A stretch of DNA of 7,464 nt from Verrucomicrobiota bacterium (GTDB lineage: Bacteria; Verrucomicrobiota; Verrucomicrobiia; Limisphaerales; AV2). The translations under genes were made by a program, and so were the position numbers. Position 1 is the stretch's first letter. The number at the start of each line of letters is the position of its first letter. Below, in pieces: positions 1 to 7,464 of the stretch. The stretch spans positions 1 to 7,464 of the forward strand of contig QHPA01000316.1 in the NCBI GenBank assembly GCA_003218935.1, read 5' to 3'. The notes under the pieces are model-generated. The model did not search any database and had not been told where the DNA came from. It was given only the letters and a program-made list of their open reading frames with translations.

Positions 1-493
1 TGGGCGGCGTATCATGTGGGCAACTTGACCATCGCGATTGTGGAGGCGGACAAGGCGCTGGCGATTCATGGGGACGATGCGGGAATGAAGAAGTTGAAAG
101 CGGACGCGCTGGCGCAGCAGACGGCGGCGGCACAGCAGGCCGAACGGGAGCGGCAGTTCGGTGAGGCGACGAATGTAGCGTGGGCGGCGTATCATGTGGG
201 CAACTTGACCATCGCGATTGTGGAGGCGGACGAGGCGCTGGCGATTCATGGGGACGATGCCGGAATGAGGAAGCTGAAAGCGGACGCGCTGGCGCAGCAG
301 ACGGCGGCGGCGCAGCAGGCCGAACGGGAGCGGCAGTTCGGTGTGGCGACGAATGCAGGGTGGGCGGCGTATCGTGCGGGCAACTTGACCAACGCGATTG
401 CGGAGGCGGACAAGGCGCTGGCGATTCATGGGGACGATACGGGAATAAGGAAACTGAAGGCGGAGGCGCTGGCGCAGCAGACGGCGGCGGCAC
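1..493 (+). repeat. 180-bp in-frame tandem repeat, 2.7 copies visible
   Basis: Copies lie at 1-180, 181-360 and 361 to about 493. By eye, copies 1 and 2 differ at 8 of 180 bases, and copies 2 and 3 at about 11 of 132. The third copy stops after the 'acggcggcggcac' segment, so it lacks the charged linker helix. The unit is a multiple of three, so copy-number changes keep the frame and all copies translate into the same 60-residue TPR-like unit. The window opens exactly at a repeat boundary, so more copies probably lie upstream. Many differences between copies change amino acids (Lys/Glu, Lys/Arg, Glu/Val). This looks like recent duplication or ongoing homogenisation rather than an old divergent TPR array. 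Confidence 0.93.
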
Positions 494-816
494 GGTTGAC
501 TTTGACCAAGGGGAACGAGCAACAACCTCCTCCCACTAATAATGTCGCTGGCGCTAAACAACCCGAGCTGGCTAAACTCGATACGACTCTCGAAACGTAT
601 GAAGTGCTGTTTAGACTTAAGCCTCCCGCGACAAACATCGTGGATAAGAATGGAACTCAATTGAAGCCGTTGCCGCTTACGTTGATACCCTTGGACCAGA
701 AGGATGAAATTCTTAAAACACTCAAAGGATTGGAGTTTGGTTATCAAGCCGGCGGGTGGCTGCAAGAGCGTGAGCAACGCCTCCAAAATCTTCGAGTGAA
801 AATTAAAAATTGGTAG
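1..816 (+). CDS. TPR-like tandem-repeat protein with unique C-terminal domain (5' partial)
   Basis: The reading frame is open from base 1, so the true start lies upstream; 271 residues are visible. Visible residues 1-60, 61-120 and 121 to about 164 are near-identical repeats starting with WAAY. Each has a TPR-like helix pair (Gly-Asn, then AI..AD.ALAIHGDD, then LKA.AL), followed in the first two by an Ala/Gln/Glu-rich helix (QQAERERQFG) that probably acts as a long linker or coiled coil. After a Thr/Pro/Asn-rich hinge (about 165-182), residues 190-271 form a different domain containing LETYEVLF, a Lys/Pro-rich middle and a GGWLQEREQRL end. I recall similar C-termini in Verrucomicrobia repeat proteins, but their function is unknown to me. 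TPR arrays usually mediate protein-protein contacts, so a scaffold role is inference. No catalytic motif is visible. The repeats are about 64% G+C and the tail about 48%. Whether the protein is exported cannot be judged without its N-terminus. Confidence 0.8.
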   Translation, partial: WAAYHVGNLTIAIVEADKALAIHGDDAGMKKLKADALAQQTAAAQQAERERQFGEATNVAWAAYHVGNLTIAIVEADEALAIHGDDAGMRKLKADALAQQTAAAQQAERERQFGVATNAGWAAYRAGNLTNAIAEADKALAIHGDDTGIRKLKAEALAQQTAAARLTLTKGNEQQPPPTNNVAGAKQPELAKLDTTLETYEVLFRLKPPATNIVDKNGTQLKPLPLTLIPLDQKDEILKTLKGLEFGYQAGGWLQEREQRLQNLRVKIKNW

Positions 817-819
817 CCG

Positions 820-1389
820 GTGACTCTTGTCAGCACCGAATTCTCTATGACGACTTGGTTCGCAATCCGCCAGCGCCAATGGTGTGTCGCACGCCTGGCC
901 TATTTTCCATTTTCCTTGTGTCTGTTGGCCTCGCTGCTTTCCAGTGAAGCTCTACCGGCGCAGGCTCAAGCCCCACAGCAACCTGGTGCGGGGCCGGCGC
1001 CCGGAACCCAATCCTCCAAAGGGGCGCCTGACCTCTTCGAACCGCCGCCAGTAAAACCAACGCGGAACGAAATCTCAGTTTCCGGCGACTATCTCTTCGG
1101 ACAGGGGACCGTGACGTTTCCAGAGTTATTTTCATTGCGAAATTCTGGTTTTGCTCTGGGCAGTTCGCCCGGAGTCGGTATCGCTGACCGAAAGTCCGAC
1201 TATCTCGGGGCCACGATATCTTATTCTTTTGGTCAGGCATGGTACCTCGATTTATCTTATGCGCGTGGCCGCTTTCCCGGCATTGCGGTTCACGCGACTT
1301 TCCGCCTATCTACGAGCGGGCGTCAGTTTTGTTCAAGCAGATCTGCATGCCATAAACACCAGGCCACCGCCGTTCGGTGGATTCTATGA
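820..1389 (+). CDS. Secreted beta-barrel-like protein, N-terminal fragment (broken by frameshift)
   Basis: This is the 5' part of a gene whose remainder lies in the next frame (1259-1780). The start is GTG at 820, three bases after the stop of the repeat protein, or ATG at 847; neither has a clear Shine-Dalgarno sequence, so translation may be coupled to the upstream gene. Residues about 22-51 (counted from 820) form a signal peptide: an Arg-containing start, the hydrophobic run FPFSLCLLASLL, and an Ala-Gln-Ala cleavage region. A Pro/Gly/Gln-rich segment (about 52-82) follows. Then comes NEISVSGDYLFGQG and the alternating polar/hydrophobic stretches LGATISYSF and WYLDLSYARG, which look like beta-barrel strands. 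The last 30 or so residues, after about base 1279, are a Ser/Arg/His/Cys-rich out-of-frame tail and probably not native. I do not recognise a named family. An outer-membrane location is inferred. Confidence 0.55.
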   Translation: MTLVSTEFSMTTWFAIRQRQWCVARLAYFPFSLCLLASLLSSEALPAQAQAPQQPGAGPAPGTQSSKGAPDLFEPPPVKPTRNEISVSGDYLFGQGTVTFPELFSLRNSGFALGSSPGVGIADRKSDYLGATISYSFGQAWYLDLSYARGRFPGIAVHATFRLSTSGRQFCSSRSACHKHQATAVRWIL

Positions 1390-1780
1390 GCAAACGGATC
1401 GAACCGAAGACATCCTCGGGAACGTTGGGTTTGGGCTCGTTTATTTTGTTTACAGGGACAACCGCGCCAAACTCGGTCTGCAACTGGAGGGAGAAGGCTT
1501 TTACGGTCACCGCTCTCAAGACAGCAGTGAGGACTTACACAGCTTTGACCCCTATCCCATTGTGAATGCCAGGATTGACAATGATCTTTACGGCGGACTC
1601 GGCCGATCCACAGTCCGTTTTGAATACGCCTTGGGACGTCGCGGAGTGTTCAAGTTTTCTGCCGACGCCGGCATGGAAGTCAAATACACACGAATTCAGT
1701 ATTCGGATTTTGGCATCGGCACTCGCGACGAATTGCTGTGGGGACCTTACGCGAAGATTGGATTGAAGTACTCTTTTTAG
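1259..1780 (+). CDS. Beta-barrel-like protein, C-terminal fragment (same broken gene as 820-1389)
   Basis: This is the 3' part of the split barrel gene, one base ahead in frame. The reading is barrel-like from about LSAYLRAGVSFVQADL onward, with amphipathic strands such as VGFGLVYFVYRD, AKLGLQLEGEGFYG, STVRFEYALG, VFKFSADAGMEVKY and GPYAKIGLKYSF. It ends in phenylalanine after alternating residues, the usual C-terminal signature for insertion of outer-membrane barrels by the BAM machinery. ATG at 1259 is the first in-frame ATG but has no good ribosome site, so independent translation is doubtful. Joined to the 820 fragment by skipping one base, the product would be about 319 residues with a signal peptide and one continuous barrel. 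The function is unknown; a porin-like or assembly-type small barrel is a guess. Confidence 0.55.
   Translation: MRVAAFPALRFTRLSAYLRAGVSFVQADLHAINTRPPPFGGFYEQTDRTEDILGNVGFGLVYFVYRDNRAKLGLQLEGEGFYGHRSQDSSEDLHSFDPYPIVNARIDNDLYGGLGRSTVRFEYALGRRGVFKFSADAGMEVKYTRIQYSDFGIGTRDELLWGPYAKIGLKYSF
1262..1305 (+). other. Frameshift zone in the barrel gene
   Basis: Barrel-like protein sequence switches here from the frame of base 820 (ending in WYLDLSYARGRFPG) to the frame one base later (LSAYLRAGVSFVQ). A run reading ttt ccc g sits at 1273-1279; skipping one base there joins the frames as ARGRFPALRFTRLSAYL. The exact indel cannot be fixed without a homologue. It could be a sequencing or assembly error, a genuine disabling mutation, or, less likely, programmed +1 slippage at CCC-G. 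Confidence 0.6.
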
Positions 1781-1875
1781 AAGTATTTCATTCTATGTGC
1801 GGTGAAGTCCGATGTGCATTTTGTTGCCTTTCTCTTCATAATCGGAATGGGTGCGCGAACGAATATCGACGCGCA

Positions 1876-3276
1876 TCACGATTTCCAACCGCCGCCGAGC
1901 GAGCGGTAAAGTGCGATCGCGTTGAGGAGGCGGGCGGCCTGGAATTGCAGCAAATTCTGTTGCGCGGCGTAGAGATCCTGTTGCGCGAGGAGAACGTCCA
2001 GGTAGCTGTCCACGCCCTGGCGATACCGCGCGCTGGTCAGGTCGAAACGCTTTTGCTGTGCGCTCAACAGCAGTTCCTGCGCTTTCAATTTTTCATCGAG
2101 GATGGACTGGACGGCCAGCGCATCCGCCACTTCCCGAAACGCGGTTTGAATGGCTTTTTCGTAGTTGGCGATTTCAATTCTCTTGCCGATTTTTGATGCG
2201 TTCAGCTTCGACCTGGTACTGCCGACATCGAGTATGGGCACCGTAATCTGCGGTGAAAAACTCCACGTCGCAGATGGGCCGCTGAACAAATCCGTCAGTT
2301 TTGCCGAGGCGGTTCCGGCAGAACCGGTCAGGAGAATCCGCGGAAAAAAAGCCGCCCGGGCGGCGCCAATGTCCGCGTTGGCCGCTTTCAAAGTGTGTTC
2401 GGCGGCCAGAATGTCTGGACGACGCTGCAACATGTCCGATGGAACTTCCGCGGGCAAGACGGTGAGGGGCTGCTGCTGTTGGAACGGCTTTCCGGAAGGG
2501 AGGTCCTTGGGCAGTGGTTGCCCGAGCAACAGGACGAGCGCATTTTCCGATTCCGCCAGAAGCTCCAGGTAATTGGCCGCGTTGACGCGCACCGTTTGGA
2601 CCTGGCCCTCCGCGGTGCGCAGATCCAACTCCGATGCGGCGCCTGCTTCAAACCTGCGCCGAATCAAATTGTAGGACGATTGAACCGTTTCCAGCGTTCG
2701 CTGCGCGATGGCTTTGGCTTCCCGCAAACGCAATTGTGTCAGATATTCCGCCGCCACCTCGGACACGAGCGCGATTTGAACGCTTTTGCGCGCTTCTTCC
2801 GTGGCGAAATATTTTTCCAACGCCTCCCTTTTCAGGCTTCGCACACGGCCAAAAAGATCCACCTCATACGCCGCGCCGACATCGAGACTATAGGTCGTGA
2901 GCACACTGCCTCCGTTGAAAGCGGTAACCGCGCCCGAGAATCTTTGACGAACGGCGCTCGCGTTGCCTTGAACACCGGGAAAAAGTTCCGCGCGTTGAAT
3001 ACGATATTGGGCGCGCGCCTGTTCGACGCGCAACGCGGCAATTTGCAGGTCGCGATTATTTTCCAATGCCAGGCTGATCAAACTCTGCAATCGCGGGTCA
3101 TCGAAGAAATCGCGCCAATCAATGTCGGCTGCAGCAGTGTTTGTCGCGTTGCTTTGCGTTGAACCATTGGGCCAGGAGCTGCTCACCGGCGCGGGCGGCC
3201 GATCATATTTGGGCATCATCGTGCAACCGCCCAACAGCGGTCCCAAGCTGAGAAGATAGAAGCAGCGCTTGTTCAT
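1876..3276 (-). CDS. RND efflux outer-membrane channel lipoprotein, OprM/NodT family
   Basis: This is the outer-membrane and periplasmic exit duct of a tripartite RND pump; such proteins work as trimers. The 466 residues match the usual OprM length. A lipoprotein signal is visible: a basic start (MNKR), a hydrophobic run and the lipobox LLGGC with Cys18. Residue +2 after Cys is Thr, not Asp, which fits sorting to the outer membrane. Two outer-membrane-efflux repeats follow (about 60-250 and 280-460). Family signatures are [11 protein letters not shown] (137-147), [12 protein letters not shown] (278-289), [17 protein letters not shown] (418-434) and the terminal LYRSLGGGW. The ATG overlaps the stop of the permease gene as ATGA, and a strong AAGGAG site lies 8 nt upstream inside that gene, which settles the start. 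It is the last gene of the operon and looks intact. Confidence 0.96.
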   Translation of the reverse strand: MNKRCFYLLSLGPLLGGCTMMPKYDRPPAPVSSSWPNGSTQSNATNTAAADIDWRDFFDDPRLQSLISLALENNRDLQIAALRVEQARAQYRIQRAELFPGVQGNASAVRQRFSGAVTAFNGGSVLTTYSLDVGAAYEVDLFGRVRSLKREALEKYFATEEARKSVQIALVSEVAAEYLTQLRLREAKAIAQRTLETVQSSYNLIRRRFEAGAASELDLRTAEGQVQTVRVNAANYLELLAESENALVLLLGQPLPKDLPSGKPFQQQQPLTVLPAEVPSDMLQRRPDILAAEHTLKAANADIGAARAAFFPRILLTGSAGTASAKLTDLFSGPSATWSFSPQITVPILDVGSTRSKLNASKIGKRIEIANYEKAIQTAFREVADALAVQSILDEKLKAQELLLSAQQKRFDLTSARYRQGVDSYLDVLLAQQDLYAAQQNLLQFQAARLLNAIALYRSLGGGWKS

Positions 3277-6200
3277 ACGATGGGCTCCTTGCTGCCGCCG
3301 GAAATATCGGTTCCGAGTTCTCGAGTTGGAGCAGGTTTCGCCCGCAATTTGAAAATGCTACGAACGACGACGTAAAATACCGGGATCAAAAACAGTCCCA
3401 GCGCGGTGGCGGCGAACATTCCGCCGGCCACGCCCGTGCCAATGGCGTTGCGGCTCGCGGAACCCGCGCCGACGCTGAGGGCGAGCGGCATCACGCCCAG
3501 AATAAAGGCGAATGATGTCATGAGAATCGGGCGCAGCCGCAAGTGAACCGCTTCGAGCGTGGCTTCGATCAAGCCTCTTCCTTCTGCCTGGAGATCCTTG
3601 GCGTACTCAATAATCAGAATCGCGTTTTTAGTCGCCAGTCCGACAATGGTCAGCAAGCCGACTTTGAAATAAACATCGTTCGGCAAACCGCGCAGCTTCG
3701 TCGCGAGCAACGCGCCCAAAACACCGAGCGGCACGACGAGAATCACGGACAGCGGAATGGACCAGCTTTCGTAAAGCGCGGCCAGGCAGAGAAACACGAC
3801 GAGCAACGAAAGCGCGTAGAGCATCGGCGCCTGCGAACCGGACAGGCGTTCTTCGTAGGATTGGCCGGTCCATTCGTAACCGATTCCAGCGGGCAATTTT
3901 TTCGCCATCGTTTCCATGGCGTCCATGGCTTCGCCGGTGCTTTTACCGCGAGCTGCGGACCCAATGATTTCGTAAGACGGAAGGCCGTTGTAATTTTGCA
4001 ACTGCGGCGAACCATAAATCCACTTCACAGTCGTGAACTCCGAAAGCGGAACCATCGTTCCCGTGCGATTGCGCACATAAACATTTTTAACGTCGTCGGG
4101 CGACATGCGAAACGGCGCGTCGAGCTGGACCAGCACCCGCTGGACGCGGTTTCCATTGATGAAATTGTTTACGTAAGTGGACCCGAAAGCGGTTTGCAGA
4201 GTGGTGTTGATGTCCGCGGGCGAAACACCGAGCGCATTGGCCTTTTCTTCGTCCAGATCGATTTTCAATTGCGCGGCATCTTCGAGACCTTGCACGCGCA
4301 CGCCGACGACCACCGGATTGTTCGCGGCCATTTCCAAAAGTTGATTTCGCGCGGCCAACAATGTTTCGTGGCCGAGTCCCGCGAGGTCTTGCAGTTCCAG
4401 GTCAAACCCGGTCGAGTTGCCCAATTCATTGATGGCCGGCGGATTCAGCGGAAAAATAATCGCGTCTTTGATCGAAGAAAACTTTGCCGCCGCGCGCGCG
4501 ATCACGGCTTGAACAGTGTGTTCGGCGCCTTTGCGCGTGTTCCAATCCTTGAGCCGTCCGAACGAAAGCGCGGAGTTTTGCCCGCGCCCATTGAAACTGA
4601 AACCGGCGACGGTGATGAAGCTTTCGATTTCCGGCTGTTTCAAAAAATAATCCTCAACCTGCCGAAGAACTGCGTCCGTTCGTTCCTTGGTCGCGCCGAC
4701 CGGCAATTGAATGTTGGTGATGAAATAACCCTGGTCTTCCGCGGGTAAAAACGAGGAAGGCAGGTTCACATAAAGAACGCAGACCAGGCCAATGACCAGC
4801 ACATAGACCACCATGGAGATTGGATTGTGATGCAAAATCCGCCCAACCGACGATTGATAGCGCGTCGTGGATTTGGCGAAAGCTCGATTGAACCAACCGA
4901 ATAGTCCGCGCTTCGACGACACGAGCGACAAGGAAAACTGCCGGTAAATCGTTCCGACCGAGCCGCTGAAAAATGCCATCGGAATAAAAACCGCCGTGAG
5001 CACGAGCGTGATTCCGACGAGCGCGCCGGTGATTTGCTTCATGGCTTTGCGCGTCGCTTCGAGCGGCGAAAGACCTTCCTCCGCCATGATGCGTTCCACG
5101 TTTTCCACGACGACGATGGCGTCATCGACGAGAATGCCGATCGACAGCACCATTCCGAACATCGTCAGCACGTTGATGGAAAATCTCAACGCGAGCATGG
5201 AAACGAAGGTGCCGAGCAGCGCGACCGGAACCACAATCGTCGGGATGAGCGTTGCGCGAATATTTTGGAGAAATAAATACATCACGAGAAAAACCAACGC
5301 GACGGCTTCAACCAGCGTTTTGAGAACTTCTTCGATGGAAATTCGCACGAAGGTTGAGGTATCCAGCGGATAATCCACACGCACCCCTGACGGGAAAAAC
5401 CTGGAAAGGTCCGCGACCTTTTCGCGAACCGCTTGAGCGGTGTTGAGCGCGTTGGCGGTGGGCGAGAGCTTGATCGCAACGGCGGCGGAAAGATGCCCGT
5501 TGACGCGCGCTTGCGTGCCGTAATTTTCCGCGCCCAGAGCGACGCGCGCCACGTCTTTCAACAGAACGCGCGAGCCGTCCGGATTGGTGCGCAGCAAAAC
5601 ATTTTCAAATTCCGGCACCGTGCGCAAAGTGGTTCGCCCTTGCATAATCACGTTGAGTTGCTGTCCTTTGACAGCCGGCTTGTCTCCGATTTGTCCAACC
5701 GGCACCTGGGCATTTTGGTTTTGAATTGCAGTGATGACATCGCCTGCGGTGAGACCGAAGCTGTTCAACTTGTCGGGATTGATCCAAACGCGCATTGCGT
5801 ATTGGGAACCGAACATGTTCGCTTCGCCGACGCCCGAGACGCGGCGGATGGGATCGAGAACGCTGGACGCGATGTAATTTCCCAACGCGACTTCATCAAG
5901 GCTGTCATCAAGCGTCGAGAGCGTGAAAAACATCATGAAATTACGCGTGGCTTTCGCCACCACGACGCCTTGTTGCTGCACGGTCTGCGGCAAACTCGGC
6001 GTGGCCAGTTGCAATTTATTCTGCACCTGAACCTGCGCCGTGTCCGGGTTGGTCCCTGGAAGAAAATAGAGCGTAATGATGGCAACACCCGACGCGTCGC
6101 TGCTCGAAGACATGTAGAGCAAGTTATCGATTCCGTTGAGTTGTTGCTCGATGACGGACGTCACCGTTTCCTGCAATGTTTCCGCGGAAGCGCCGGCATA

Positions 6201-6344
6201 ATTCGCCGTCACAGAAATCGAAGGCGGCGCGACGCTCGGATATTGCGCGACCGGCAATTGCGTGATCGCCAGCGATCCCAGCACCATGATGAGAATGGAA
6301 ACGACCCATGCAAAAATGGGTCGGTTGATAAAAAATTGCGCCAT
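3273..6344 (-). CDS. RND multidrug efflux permease, HAE1/AcrB-type, apparently lacking transmembrane helix 6
   Basis: This is an inner-membrane proton-driven drug exporter of the AcrB/MexB type, functional as a trimer. The 1023 residues start [14 protein letters not shown], the typical TM1 opening. The first half is almost collinear with E. coli AcrB: Asp407/Asp408 of the proton relay ([12 protein letters not shown]) fall at the same numbers, as do pocket residues Phe136 and Phe178. Later relay residues are Lys906 (AcrB K940), Arg936 (R971) and Thr943 (T978). The [10 protein letters not shown] loop (581-590) gives further pocket phenylalanines, although AcrB F610 seems to be Ile577. Oddity: after [12 protein letters not shown] (466-477) the sequence jumps to [10 protein letters not shown], so about 31 residues of AcrB, including most of TM6 and the cytoplasmic linker, are missing in frame. 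The rest of the protein is full. The gene sits between adaptor and channel genes, with its own ribosome site. Confidence 0.95.
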   Translation of the reverse strand: MAQFFINRPIFAWVVSILIMVLGSLAITQLPVAQYPSVAPPSISVTANYAGASAETLQETVTSVIEQQLNGIDNLLYMSSSSDASGVAIITLYFLPGTNPDTAQVQVQNKLQLATPSLPQTVQQQGVVVAKATRNFMMFFTLSTLDDSLDEVALGNYIASSVLDPIRRVSGVGEANMFGSQYAMRVWINPDKLNSFGLTAGDVITAIQNQNAQVPVGQIGDKPAVKGQQLNVIMQGRTTLRTVPEFENVLLRTNPDGSRVLLKDVARVALGAENYGTQARVNGHLSAAVAIKLSPTANALNTAQAVREKVADLSRFFPSGVRVDYPLDTSTFVRISIEEVLKTLVEAVALVFLVMYLFLQNIRATLIPTIVVPVALLGTFVSMLALRFSINVLTMFGMVLSIGILVDDAIVVVENVERIMAEEGLSPLEATRKAMKQITGALVGITLVLTAVFIPMAFFSGSVGTIYRQFSLSLVSSKRGLFGWFNRAFAKSTTRYQSSVGRILHHNPISMVVYVLVIGLVCVLYVNLPSSFLPAEDQGYFITNIQLPVGATKERTDAVLRQVEDYFLKQPEIESFITVAGFSFNGRGQNSALSFGRLKDWNTRKGAEHTVQAVIARAAAKFSSIKDAIIFPLNPPAINELGNSTGFDLELQDLAGLGHETLLAARNQLLEMAANNPVVVGVRVQGLEDAAQLKIDLDEEKANALGVSPADINTTLQTAFGSTYVNNFINGNRVQRVLVQLDAPFRMSPDDVKNVYVRNRTGTMVPLSEFTTVKWIYGSPQLQNYNGLPSYEIIGSAARGKSTGEAMDAMETMAKKLPAGIGYEWTGQSYEERLSGSQAPMLYALSLLVVFLCLAALYESWSIPLSVILVVPLGVLGALLATKLRGLPNDVYFKVGLLTIVGLATKNAILIIEYAKDLQAEGRGLIEATLEAVHLRLRPILMTSFAFILGVMPLALSVGAGSASRNAIGTGVAGGMFAATALGLFLIPVFYVVVRSIFKLRAKPAPTRELGTDISGGSKEPIV
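3285..3290 (-). promoter_or_regulatory. Ribosome binding site of the outer-membrane channel gene
   Basis: AAGGAG on the minus strand lies 8 nt before the ATG at 3276, inside the last codons of the permease gene. Together with the 4-nt ATGA overlap, it fixes the lipoprotein start and indicates translational coupling. Confidence 0.8.
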
Positions 6345-6350
6345 GAAAAT

Positions 6351-6355
6351 TCCTT
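6351..6355 (-). promoter_or_regulatory. Ribosome binding site of the RND permease gene
   Basis: AAGGA on the minus strand lies 6 nt upstream of the ATG at 6344 and overlaps the TAA stop of the adaptor gene. It confirms the start giving MAQFFINRP and suggests the permease is translated from the same transcript right behind the adaptor. Confidence 0.75.
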
Positions 6356-7464
6356 AATTAGACTTCGGCTGAGTTCCTGAATCGGCTGTGGACCCCGCAG
6401 AAAATGGAATCGGTTTCACAACGGAACCCGGAGGCGCTTTTTGTGAACCTTCCACGATGATGCGTTCGCCGGCTTTCAATCCTTTCGCCACGAGGACTTT
6501 GTCTCCAATGATGCGTTCGACTTCGATTGTTCGCGGTTCGACTTTGTTTTCATTATTGACGATCAGCACGGTGGATTTCCCGCCGGTGCCGCGGGTAACG
6601 GTCCGTTGCGGGATCGTGAGGGCGTTCGCGTTGATGCCTTCAACGATTTGCCCGCGGGCGAACATGCCGGGCATCAATAGATTTTCAGGATTCGGAATTG
6701 CGGCGCGAAGCGTGATCATGCCGGTCGTCGGATCGACGGAAATATCGGAGAACAACAATTTGCCCTCGTGCCGATAAACCGTTCCATCTTCCAGGATCAG
6801 CGTCACGCGCGCCTCTCCGGGAGCGACACTCTCGAGCGTTCCATTTTCCAACGCGCGTTTCAGTCGCAAGACTTCCGTGCTCGATTGCGTGAAATCAAAA
6901 TAGACGGGATCGAGTTGCCGAATCAGGGCGAGTTGCGTCGCTTCCGTTGCGCTGACCAACGCGCCTTCTGTTACCAGTGCCTTTCCAATTCGCCCGGAAA
7001 TCGGCGCGGTGACTTGCGCGTAACCCAGGTTCAATTCAGCCGTTTGAACTGCGGCTTTTGTCGCCAGCAATTCCGCTTCGTTTTGGCCGAGCGTGGCGAC
7101 CGCCTGATCGTAAACCTGTTTGCTGATCGCGTTGATTGGGACCAACTCCTTATAGCGATCGACGGTGGCCTTTGACTCTTTCAGCGCCGCTTCCGCTTTG
7201 GCCATCGATGCCTTCGCGCTATTGAGGCTGGCTTGCAAAGGAGCGGGATCGATCTCAAACAAGACGTGGCCTTCTCTGACGTTCGATCCTTCCTCGAACA
7301 ATCGTTTCAGCAGAATGCCCGTGGCGCGCGCGCGCACTTGCGCTTCACGCACCGAATTGATTCGCCCCGGAAGTGCGGTCGTACGGTTGACGCGCTCCGA
7401 GGCTACCGTCACGACCGAAACTTCGGCCGGCGGAAGAGCCAGCGGGTTGCTTTCCTTTTTTCGA
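6354..7464 (-). CDS. RND efflux periplasmic adaptor (membrane fusion protein, AcrA/MexA type), 5' partial
   Basis: This adaptor bridges the permease and the outer-membrane channel. The frame stays open to the window edge (369 residues visible, beginning RKKESNPLALPPAEVSVV). The GTG at 7412 is therefore probably internal, because LPPAEVSVV before it is typical adaptor sequence, and the true start with any signal peptide is off the window. Visible domains in order: first half of the lipoyl domain (about 37-75, RARATGILLKRLFEEGSNVREG..LFEIDP), alpha-helical hairpin (75-145), second lipoyl half (VTAPISGRIGKALVTEGALV, 151-170), beta-barrel (181-270, with LMPGMFARG) and membrane-proximal domain (271-355, with LTIPQRTV and GLKAGERIIVEG). 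The tail is Ser/Thr/Gly-rich. It is the first visible gene of the operon and ends 9 nt before the permease start. Confidence 0.95.
   Translation of the reverse strand, partial: RKKESNPLALPPAEVSVVTVASERVNRTTALPGRINSVREAQVRARATGILLKRLFEEGSNVREGHVLFEIDPAPLQASLNSAKASMAKAEAALKESKATVDRYKELVPINAISKQVYDQAVATLGQNEAELLATKAAVQTAELNLGYAQVTAPISGRIGKALVTEGALVSATEATQLALIRQLDPVYFDFTQSSTEVLRLKRALENGTLESVAPGEARVTLILEDGTVYRHEGKLLFSDISVDPTTGMITLRAAIPNPENLLMPGMFARGQIVEGINANALTIPQRTVTRGTGGKSTVLIVNNENKVEPRTIEVERIIGDKVLVAKGLKAGERIIVEGSQKAPPGSVVKPIPFSAGSTADSGTQPKSN

Noticed and set aside
180..539. 119-residue plus-strand open frame within the repeats
   Set aside because: It is a shadow frame kept open by the in-frame 180-bp repeats. 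Its Gly/Arg-rich translation has no fold signal, and the TPR-like frame explains the DNA.
1273..1279. Programmed +1 ribosomal frameshift at ttt ccc g
   Set aside because: CCC-G can slip, but there is no stimulatory stop codon, Shine-Dalgarno-like element or hairpin next to it, so an indel is the simpler explanation.
1850..1877. Possible terminator hairpin between the convergent genes (8-bp stem 1850-1857 with 1870-1877, 12-nt loop)
   Set aside because: It overlaps the stop codon of the channel gene, has a G-U pair and a long loop, and no T-run follows on either strand.
1738..2196. 152-residue plus-strand open frame crossing the convergent gap
   Set aside because: It begins inside the barrel gene's last codons and mostly runs antisense to the channel gene; no ribosome site or protein-like pattern was seen.
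2395..3162. 255-residue plus-strand open frame opposite the channel gene
   Set aside because: It is the antisense shadow of the OprM-like gene, whose lipobox and family motifs are clear on the other strand.
3543..4748. 401-residue plus-strand open frame opposite the permease gene
   Set aside because: It is antisense to a clearly conserved RND permease. Its Arg/His/Gln-rich translation is typical of a reverse-complement shadow.
5433..6380. 315-residue plus-strand open frame opposite the permease N-terminal half
   Set aside because: It is antisense to conserved permease sequence, rich in Arg and His, and has no recognisable motif.
7410..7412. GTG at 7412 as the start of the adaptor gene
   Set aside because: The frame continues upstream to the window edge with typical adaptor sequence (LPPAEVSVV), so the GTG is most likely an internal valine codon.

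Overview
The window reads as chromosomal DNA of a Gram-negative bacterium. It encodes an outer-membrane lipoprotein channel, an inner-membrane pump of the AcrB type, its periplasmic adaptor, and a signal-peptide-bearing beta-barrel-like protein ending in phenylalanine. The TPR-like protein at the left edge, with its C-terminal 'GGWL...' segment, reminds me of proteins from soil Verrucomicrobia (Pedosphaera-like). That lineage guess comes from memory of the family and is weak.

Layout: two plus-strand genes occupy the left quarter. The first (1-816) is open at the left edge. It holds almost three copies of a 180-bp (60-residue) tandem repeat, followed by a unique C-terminal domain. Three bases after its stop begins a secreted, probably outer-membrane barrel protein (820-1780), split between two reading frames by a frameshift near 1262-1305. 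A 95-bp convergent gap (1781-1875) holds no convincing terminator.

The right three quarters (1876-7464, minus strand) is one operon for a tripartite RND multidrug efflux pump, in the order adaptor (5' end outside the window), HAE1-type permease, OprM/NodT-type outer-membrane channel. The adaptor and permease genes are 9 nt apart, and the permease and channel genes overlap by ATGA, so the three should be made together. The promoter and any regulator lie beyond the right edge.

The main surprise is inside the permease. Aligned from memory to E. coli AcrB, it keeps the proton-relay residues (D407, D408, K906, R936, T943), but about 31 residues are missing in frame at residues 477/478. The missing part is essentially all of transmembrane helix 6 plus the cytoplasmic linker to the 'GWFNR' helix. 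This predicts either a broken pump, an unusual 11-helix topology, or an assembly artefact. I found no clearly new biological system. The repeat protein and its broken barrel partner are the least explained part of the window.
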